A DNA stretch of 64,000 nucleotides from Arabidopsis thaliana (Eukaryota > Streptophyta > Magnoliopsida > Brassicales > Brassicaceae): contig NC_003076.8 of NCBI RefSeq assembly GCF_000001735.4, positions 4,216,001 through 4,280,000 on the forward strand. Reading direction: 5' to 3'. Shown one piece after another: positions 56,412 through 64,000 of the stretch (its first letter is position 1; the number at the start of each line of letters is the position of its first letter). The translations under genes were made by a program, and so were the position numbers. The notes below the pieces were generated by a model that saw nothing but the letters and a program-made list of their open reading frames with translations, was not told where the DNA came from and did no database searches.

Positions 56412-58461
56412 AGAATCCGACAGACCCGCCGGTCAAACAAGAGCTTGATAAATCGGATCAACATCAACCAGACCAAGGTAACTAATACAATAATTATATC
56501 TTGATCATATGACAGCTTAATTGTTTTTAGCTAGTTGATGTAACTTTGTTATAATAAGTTACACACTAACTAAAGACTTACTATTAATAACCCTTTGTCG
56601 AATTTTTCTTTCTTAATTATTATATTTGGGAAAAAAGGAATTTGTGTAGGTTAGAATTCAAGTTCAAGTTCAATGCATCTTTCATTTAATTTACTTTCCG
56701 TAAAGAACTTTCCTTCTTGTTTTTGAATTGAACCACCGATCAGCATACAACGTGTCTATCCTCTTTTTTAATATATACATCTAGATTTGATTTTTGTTTG
56801 TTTGTTTGTTTGTTTCAAAGTACAAGTTAGATAATATTTTATTGACTCCATGTCTTAAGTCGTCAAACATATATACATATGGCTTCTTACCTAACTGATT
56901 AGAGTAATTTTGACCACGCATGTTCCTTTTGTTCATTTTGAAAATTTAGTTATCTTAGATATCATTCTCTATCAACTTTATGGTTGTCCTTTTATCAATA
57001 TTTTGAAGTATTTCTTTCCACATGATTAACTCGTTTTTAAGCTTCGTTAGTTAGAAGCCAAAATATGTCAAAATGACACATACGCATGGTCTTTATCAAA
57101 ACTCATGACGAATTAGTTTTAATTATCCTTTTATTTCATTTACACTTTTTATTATTTGAATGCTAAGTTAATCATATGTAGAAACAAAAATCCAGTTATT
57201 CTTTCTAGCTAGATACCGTAACTTTTATTTTTGGGACAAAACATTGAATTGACGAGGATTTCTTTTGAGTTTTGAGAATGAATCTTCAATTGTTTAACCA
57301 AATATATATGTTTTGCTCAGTATTATTAGTTTATTTGTGTGAATTTTGATATGTCAATATGTAGCTGCTTGACTTTCTGAATATTTCGCTGGTCTGACAG
57401 AAAAAAAGAAGAAGAATATTTCGTTGCTTAAAACTGATAAAAGTAATAAATATAGCAATGAATCAATTATTCAACTGGATTGACTCTATTAATAGGAACA
57501 GCTTTATAGAAAAATTGTATATATGATTCAAGCTTTGATTTTCGGTTCAGTCCAAATGTCTAGTAATTACAGAAAATGTAAACCACATACTTGAACTTCA
57601 GGTTTGATTGCCTGTATATATATTTGATTCCATCAAAACTAAAAAGTTAAAAATGTAATTTTATGAGAGGAATAGTATATAGTCTATCGTGCAAAGTTAA
57701 GTAATCCACATAGTTGATACGTTTTAAGTATTATTGTATGCATCATCTTTAGTTAAATCCTTCATTCTTTTCGTCTAAATCATATATATTAAACAATTAT
57801 TCTCTTGCTATAACCAATCGTTGAAATCCCACGTAGCAATAATTCTTCTCATGCATGTAGAATTGCACATGCAATATGTAATTTTTGTTTTAATTTCTTG
57901 TTTCATGTTCTTCAAGATCAACCAAGAAGAAGACACTATAGAGGCGTAAGGCAGAGACCATGGGGTAAATGGGCGGCAGAAATCCGCGATCCAAAGAAAG
58001 CAGCCCGTGTCTGGCTCGGGACTTTCGAGACGGCAGAGGAAGCTGCTTTAGCCTATGACCGAGCTGCCCTCAAATTCAAAGGCACCAAGGCTAAACTGAA
58101 CTTCCCTGAACGGGTCCAAGGCCCTACTACCACCACAACCATTTCTCATGCACCAAGAGGAGTTAGTGAATCCATGAACTCACCTCCTCCTCGACCTGGT
58201 CCACCTTCAACTACTACTACTTCGTGGCCAATGACTTATAACCAGGACATACTTCAATACGCTCAGTTGCTTACGAGTAACAATGAGGTTGATTTATCAT
58301 ACTACACGTCGACTCTCTTCAGTCAACCTTTTTCAACGCCTTCTTCATCTTCTTCTTCCTCCCAACAGACGCAGCAACAGCAGCTACAACAACAACAACA
58401 GCAGCGTGAAGAAGAAGAGAAGAATTATGGTTACAATTATTATAACTACCCAAGAGAATAA
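56384..58461 (+). CDS. RAP2.6L: RAP2.6L (ERF113), AP2/ERF group X transcription factor
   Basis: Two exons (56384-56477 and 57917-58461) with a 1439-bp intron give 212 aa, as in RAP2.6L/ERF113 (AT5G13330). The single AP2/ERF domain spans about 38-95: [52 protein letters not shown] carries the Ala and Asp typical of ERF-type GCC-box binding. A basic RRR just before it can serve for nuclear import. The C-terminus has a Ser run and a Gln-rich stretch ([11 protein letters not shown]), then acidic and Tyr/Asn-rich residues, likely activation segments. The gene is linked to wounding, shoot regeneration, ABA, jasmonate and stress. The frame is open upstream to 56192 without an ATG and encodes conserved-looking sequence. 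Confidence 0.95.
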
Positions 58462-61400
58462 TCTAATTATTATTGTTGGTCGAATCAGTTTTATAAATAG
58501 CTATCATAGTTTCATTTTTGGTTTCCGTAACCTTTGTTGCATGGAAAATATGAATGAACGAGGGACATGTGTAACAATTTGTTTGTGTTTCGTAAATGTT
58601 AGTTGTATTTGGATTTGCTGAAGTTTGATTTTCTGAGCATAAATCATTTGACGGTCATTCATGAGACATAAATTGACTCTTTAGAGCTAACCAGATATGA
58701 GTAATTAAACATAATCCAAAACTAGATTTCAACTATGCGGAACCTTGACAATATAGCGGCAACCCATACACAAACCTCTATCATCGACAACCTCAACGAA
58801 CACGTACGAACCACAATACACCGTTTATTTACCGTCGGATATATCCAATTGCAAGCAACAATCCTAATTTACTATAAATATATATATATATATATATATA
58901 TAATAAATTACGTAGACTAAATTCAAACAAAAATAAACGTGCAGATCTTGTTTAACAAAAATAAATAAATACACTAATTTACTTAGACTAAACAGCTTGT
59001 TTGCATCAAACTAAAGTAATAAAACATCAAAAATAGGGAAATAATTAGTAATGCAGTATCCTTCCCCATACTTATATCTTTTCTAATCTATGAGCAAATC
59101 ATTAACCAAATTTGGGTGATACTATTATTCCATAAACATCAAAATATCAAAAGAAAAGAGAAAGCAAAAATCAAAGTACAAAAAGATTGAGGGGAATGTT
59201 ACTCGAGCTTTAGTCGTGGTCCCTCTCAATATAGTCGCATAGATTAAAATTTTCTTCTTTTATTTTTTTTTGCTCTCTTTTTTTCACGTGCAGTTCTTTT
59301 CAATTTTTATATAATGAAATATTGCAGGAGCTTGAAAGTTCTATACGAAAATTAAACGCCGGTGCACGAGATATTACTCGGATATTAAGAACTGGGACAC
59401 TTGTTTAATCTGAATTAGATAAAAATAAGTTTCATTTCTTCTATAGGTATCGGCCTATATCATCAAACATGAGGACTCGGTTTCGGAAAAGTCAAAGTGT
59501 TTGGTATACTATTTAATAATACATCGTATAAGAAAAAAGATGGATAAGCATTGACTACAAGTGGTTAACAAAAATTCTTTGAAGTTTAAGTGTCCTAAGA
59601 AAAAAAAAAAAAAAAAAAAGCCAAGTGTGCTCAAACAATCACAGATGATCACTACGAATATCGCAATCACTAATGATTTAAAGAACAAAAAACGTTTTCA
59701 GCTAAAAATATCGCAATCCCAAAACCAAAAGTGTTATTTGATCTTACAAAATAATGAGACTTATCTGTCCACATATTTATGTGTCTTTTTTAGAAACGAA
59801 TTTGTGTGCATGCATCAAATCGTACTCGATTATATTTGTTTGTGGTTTATGTTTCTTCCTCTTATTATTATTAATTGTTGATACATGTGACTATGGGAGA
59901 GTAGGACAAGCAAACTTGGTCTTCAGATTTAGATCGATCTTACCCCACCAAAGATAGTACTTTAAGCACCGTGTATCTTTCATTATTGTATCTCGAGTTT
60001 GATTGGCCTTCCCTCGTGATCGTCTCAGAATAGTTTCTGCAATATATTCCATATTACTTTTTTACAAAAAAATATTCCATATTACTTACAGTTCATTTTA
60101 TCAAATAATACTAAAAAATACATACATGTTCATGGATTTAAATTCAAAATTTTTTGGTTAATAAAAAAATAATATACATGCATCTATATGTATGTCTAGT
60201 CATATTTTGTGTGGCTTTTAACATTGTTTGGGTTGGTCTATTCAGAGATCTGGGTGGATTATCAATGAAAAGGCATCAGTTCAGGGAAAAAAAAATAAGA
60301 TCTGGGTGGGTTGATAATTGAAAGTTTGAAACTATATTAATATGCACATTCATAAAATGAGATTAGATGAGATGATGTAGAAAGATAAGTAAAAGATAGT
60401 AAAGAGCTTTCTTCTACAGAGTTACGCATGCGCAAAGGCAAAGGGAAACTGGGTCCCATCCCACTTAGTTACGTCAAGTGTGTTATTTCGAGGGCCATCT
60501 TCCAGATCCCATGACCTAGTCTTTTCATCTGTCAATCCCAATATCGATCTTTACCATTTCTGATTTTTTTCTATTCTTTATTACTCTGACTTCTTAAGTA
60601 ATTAAGTTTTAGCTATACGACACAAACTTTCAGAAAGACAAAAATACTCTATTTTCTATATATATATATTAAAAAATAGTCTGCTATAGTACTATTGTAC
60701 TAGAGTAGTAAACCTAATTCATAATTAAAAATTAATTTAAGAATGAGTGTATTCAGATTTTATTTTTTTATTTTCTGATAAAAACAACTTATATTCTGAA
60801 AACATGAGAATTAGCAAATGATATAAACGGATAGAAGTTGAAAAGATAGATATGAAGTTCTGAATCTATTATTATTTGAAGATTTTATGTTAAGCTATTT
60901 TCAAAAAATCCTTCTTTGATATTGACTTGGACGTACGGTATCTCTGACAAGCGAGACTTTTAGCATGCTTTCGGCTTCGAAGATTCAAATATTGCGGCTG
61001 CTTTGCTTTGATTCCGCTGAGAGTGGAACTCCCCCCAGATAACAATGATGATCTTCGCATGCACATGAAGATCGCAACTCTTATGTGTGAATAGATTTCG
61101 ATATACACTATATTCATTTACGTGCATCTTTAATTTATCTCATATATTCATCCTTTGTGGGGTATGTTCGTAGACTCGTAGCAATCAAAACATTAGGGTA
61201 AAATGTTATCAGTAGTAATGAGTTTATAATGTGGTCCCAACTCCCAATTGCAGACTTTAAAAATTATTTTTTTCAGACTTGAACTGCACAATTTAGAAAA
61301 CTAAATGTTACCTCTATCTATTTGTTTAAGTTTTATGGTTTATTCTTAAAACTCAAAAGAATGCTTTGTGTATTTTGTATAGTTTCTCTTTGTCAATGCT

Positions 61401-61938
61401 TATATGTATTTAAAATACATGAGAAGAGGAATTAGCTCATAGAAGTGTCAAAGTCTTCTTACATAGTATATAGCTTACTCAATTTCTAAAACTTTTGTCA
61501 AGTTTTGTAATAGACATTCTGATTTCTAGAAAGTATATATACTGTGCATTTTCTAAACTTCTGGTATTATAAAACAAAAAAATCGATAAAACAAATCATA
61601 TTATCAGATTTTTAACAACATGCAACTTTTTCTAAGTAAACTAACAAAAAAAAGAAATTACAATTATTCCTCACATGTTAAAACAGGCTTTTGATCAGGT
61701 CCGGCCCAACCCGCCAGCCCAAAGCCCGCCAGAGCTATTATCAAACTTTACCAAACTGATAGATGCTTCTTTCCAAAGATTAACTAACATAGTGAAGCAA
61801 CAAGCTCTATGAAGGGTCAGCTAGAGAATGTTGTCTGTGCTTACTTGGATGAGTCAACTCCTCAACTGTATCTTCCTATTCTCTGATACAAGAAGTCAAA
61901 AGTTTCTTCAGACTTTGCCTTCATCAATGTTTCTTTAA
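58462..61938. other. intergenic region between RAP2.6L and the ARGLU1-like gene
   Basis: AT-rich, with a TA run at 58880-58902 and a poly-A run near 59600-59619. A GC-richer, structured island at about 60897-61120 stands out; its frames are interrupted. The right end (61700-61938) contains GGTCCGGCCCAACCC and should be 3' UTR of the minus-strand gene. No gene is supported. Confidence 0.5.
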
Positions 61939-63397
61939 TTATAAACCCATGCCGAAATGCAGCTTGGATCGTGATCTGTTTCCATTTGATAGCTTGCTGG
62001 AGTTTCTAATCTCTTCTTCTTCTTCCAGCTTCTTTCTCCTTGCAGCCTCCTCCTTCTGTCTCTGCAGGAGCTCCAATTCTCGATACCTTTCCTCTTCTTT
62101 ACGTTGAAGTTCCATTGCTTCTCGCCTTTGAGATTCTTCAACCCTCCTACTATTTTCTTCTAACATCTTATCCAGCTCTTCTCTTTCTCTCCTAGCTTGT
62201 TCCTTTTAATTAATTTCCAAACTTTTTAGTTTCAGCAAGTATTCCAAAGCCAGAAAACCAAACAAATAGAGCGGCAAAATTGAACAAACAACTAGCTAGA
62301 CTTACTTCTTTTCTTCTTGCCTCGTTTAGAGCAGCTTCTTTTTCTTTCTTCAGCTGTATTTCCACGTCAAGAAACATCTTCTCATAAGCTTCCTTTGTCC
62401 GTCTTTCAATTTCTTCTTTAACTTCTTCGGTTTTCATCCTTTCCTCTACATTTTTCCTTACTGCTTCCTCAATCCGCTGTGCAGTCTCTTCTTCTAGTCG
62501 CTTGAGCTCCGCCTCATGCTGCAATCTACATTTAGTAAGGGAAAAAAGATTTAGAAAGAAGATAAGACTGATAACACTAGCCAATAAAAACTTTTCAAGA
62601 TCATATAAACGCACAAATTGATCAGTTATTCTTCTATTCATGTCCAAACAGTATTCAATTTAGATAAGGAAACAAAGAGGTTGATCAACAATCACAGAGG
62701 CGATAATTCAAGAAATGTATTTTTGCCCTTTCGTGCATGTCAACTTGCTCACTAGCAAAATACATTCCCCTAATGTGGAAAACTATATTGCTTCATACAC
62801 AAAATAATAAAGTATAATACAATCTGAAAGACAAAGACAATGTTTAATCAATTACCTTGCCTTGTCTTCCTGTTCTTTCTTCACTTCAATCGCAATTCTA
62901 TGCTCGGAAGGAGACAATGAACTACTTCTATCCCTTTGGTGTTGCCTTGGTGCAGGAGATCTGCTCTTCTTATGCCTACAAAAATTGGAAACCTACTCTT
63001 ATGAAAATGTGTTGAACTAAAGCAGCTCCTTCTTCACTAGCAGCTGGACATCGAACATTAATGTCCATAGAAATTCGTTTGCAAAACAGCAACGATCCAA
63101 AGTGAAGTAACAAATTTGAAATTTGTTCTCGACAAAATCGCTAAACCCTAAACCTATTCTCTAAGCCCTAATCCTATTCTCTAATCCCAAGTATCTAAAC
63201 GTAATTCCCCCACATCACCATAAGATACGAGATTCGATTTCTCCACATTAAGCAAGGAAGATTGTTGCAGACCTTGATGTGTAGGGTGAGCGGCTGCGGT
63301 CGCGCCTGGTACGACGGCTGCTACGATGAGTCACAGGCGAGCGAGAGTACCGTCGGCGGTGAGACGGCGACCTAGATCGCGAGTCGTTTCGAGCCAT
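61939..63397 (-). CDS. ARGLU1-like RS and coiled-coil protein
   Basis: Four exons (63273-63397, 62856-62975, 62306-62525, 61939-62202) give 242 aa; position fits AT5G13340. The N-terminal ~70 residues are Arg/Ser-rich (MARNDSRSRSPS, RRDRSRSPYTSR, HKKSRSPAP). The rest is a long charged helix of Glu/Lys/Arg (RLEEETAQRIEEAVRK; RRKEEQARREREELDKMLEE). This two-part layout, and the helix sequence, resemble ARGLU1, a nuclear splicing and Mediator-linked coactivator in animals. A role in pre-mRNA splicing is inferred from the RS domain. The terminal SKLHFGMGL is typical of plant members, by recall. Intron 1 contains degenerate telomere-like repeats. Confidence 0.88.
63142..63189. repeat. degenerate telomere-like repeats in intron 1 of the ARGLU1-like gene
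   Basis: CTAAACCCTAAACCTATTCT is followed by CTAAGCCCTAATCCTATTCT and CTAATCCC. This is a ~22-bp unit containing telomere-type CCCTAA variants, repeated twice. It could be a diverged interstitial telomeric repeat or a telo-box cluster acting near the promoter. Confidence 0.6.
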
Positions 63398-63883
63398 TTT
63401 CACCACCGCAATTATTTGATTGGTCAAATTGATTTCTCTCTTTCGGAGCTTTTTTATGCGACTGCTCTCGTACGATTTATCGATCGGTTCAATATTTTGT
63501 TAACCGGACAGACGCAAGTTGAACCGACCTTGTTTGCGGTTTAATTCAAAAAAAAATTATCCTAATTAATTAGGGTTAATGAATAAATTTATCTTTCTAA
63601 AAATGGGATTTTCTTTACTTATGCTTTGTCAGTTAATTCTATTTATGGAAATAAGAACAAATCATACGGCAACGAACATATCGTCACACCACACCATTTG
63701 ACTGACTGCTTTTTCTAATCTCTCCTTACAAAGCTTTCAAGCATAGAAAGACACAGGCCAAAGCTCATCCATCCACCTCGCCAGAACAAAGGTTTGCTTG
63801 CTCTTCACTCTTTTGTAAACAATTTCGTGATACGACTTAGAAGGTTTTTTTTTTTTGTTGTTGGCAGACAATCAAAAGCAAGC
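63398..63883. promoter_or_regulatory. divergent intergenic region and GH3 5' UTR
   Basis: 486 bp separate the starts of the ARGLU1-like gene (minus) and the GH3 gene (plus). The GH3 leader appears to contain a small intron, with donor AAAG/GTTTGC at 63792 and acceptor TTGGCAG ending at 63867. The poly-T tract at 63846-63856 serves as its pyrimidine tract. Confidence 0.55.
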
Positions 63884-64000
63884 ATGTTGCCAAAGTTTGA
63901 TCTAACAGACCCAAAAGCTAGCCTGTCTCTTCTTGAGGATGTGACCACCAACGTAACGCAGATTCAAGATTCCATCTTGGAAGCAGTACTTTCACGTAAT
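63884..64000 (+). CDS. GH3 family acyl-amido synthetase, N-terminal 39 codons
   Basis: The ATG at 63884 opens a frame to the window edge. It encodes MLPKFDLTDPKASLSLLEDV and a helix with TNVTQIQDSILEAVLSRN. This matches the start of GH3 enzymes and aligns with the PBS3 N-terminus, including its SIQDNLLEEI segment. By order it should be AT5G13350 (GH3.13), the first of a tandem GH3 group (GH3.13 to GH3.16). Substrate cannot be judged from this fragment; the catalytic motifs lie outside the window. Confidence 0.88.
   Translation, partial: MLPKFDLTDPKASLSLLEDVTTNVTQIQDSILEAVLSRN

Noticed and set aside
1..64000. CRISPR arrays, operons, Shine-Dalgarno sites or prokaryotic mobile elements
   Set aside because: None are expected or seen; the gene structure is clearly that of a plant nuclear genome.

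Overview
The window is plant nuclear DNA. It is AT-rich between genes, has many short GT-AG introns, and shows plant-specific families: JAZ/TIFY, DYW-type PPR, ERF, GH3, and a plastid-targeted aspartate kinase. Gene content, order and reconstructed protein lengths match what I recall of Arabidopsis thaliana chromosome 5, about AT5G13210 to AT5G13350. I joined exons by hand at splice sites. The resulting lengths (JAZ10 197 aa, MAF1 224, AK1 569, CORYNE 401, SFC/VAN3 827, PBS3 575, RAP2.6L 212) agree with the recalled proteins, so most multi-exon models should be right to the base. The species call is inference from recognition, not from a search.

Layout. 1-588 is the 3' end of a DUF2828 gene. 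3001-4502 is JAZ10, a jasmonate repressor. 5993-6094 (minus) is a C/D-box snoRNA with its own site II/telo-box/TATA promoter, back to back with a DYW-class PPR gene (6514-8982). 9261-11152 (minus) encodes MAF1, the RNA polymerase III repressor; one of its introns holds a tRNA-like sequence and a GC-capped inverted repeat. A gene-poor stretch follows, with a ~530-bp tandem duplication at 17055-18112. It sits just upstream of a RAWUL-domain, EAR-motif gene (18486-25615) whose last intron is about 5.7 kb. Next come an SCD2-like coiled-coil gene (27164-30677), RARE1 (plastid RNA editing, minus), AK1 (lysine/threonine pathway), CORYNE (meristem pseudokinase, minus) and SFC/VAN3 (vein-patterning ARF-GAP, minus). 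They are followed by a TSSC4-like gene (47561-48989), PBS3/GH3.12 (salicylate synthesis), RAP2.6L/ERF113, an ARGLU1-like RS/coiled-coil gene (minus), and the first 39 codons of a second GH3 gene that opens a GH3 cluster.

These are independent loci, not an operon. Some share functional themes: JAZ10, PBS3 and RAP2.6L act in hormone and stress signalling, while CORYNE and SFC act in meristem and vascular patterning. Two gene pairs share short divergent promoters: snoRNA/PPR and RARE1/AK1.

Observations most worth checking: (i) a conserved-looking in-frame N-terminal extension without an ATG, plus two uORFs, upstream of the RAP2.6L start; (ii) the snoRNA, with an 8-bp terminal stem and a 12-nt antisense match to 18S rRNA; (iii) the tandemly duplicated promoter segments upstream of the RAWUL gene and of PBS3; (iv) the 5.7-kb intron; (v) a GC-rich island of foreign composition at 50655-50890; (vi) an 87-nt in-frame, stop-free intron in SFC. 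I found no evidence of a wholly new multi-gene system.
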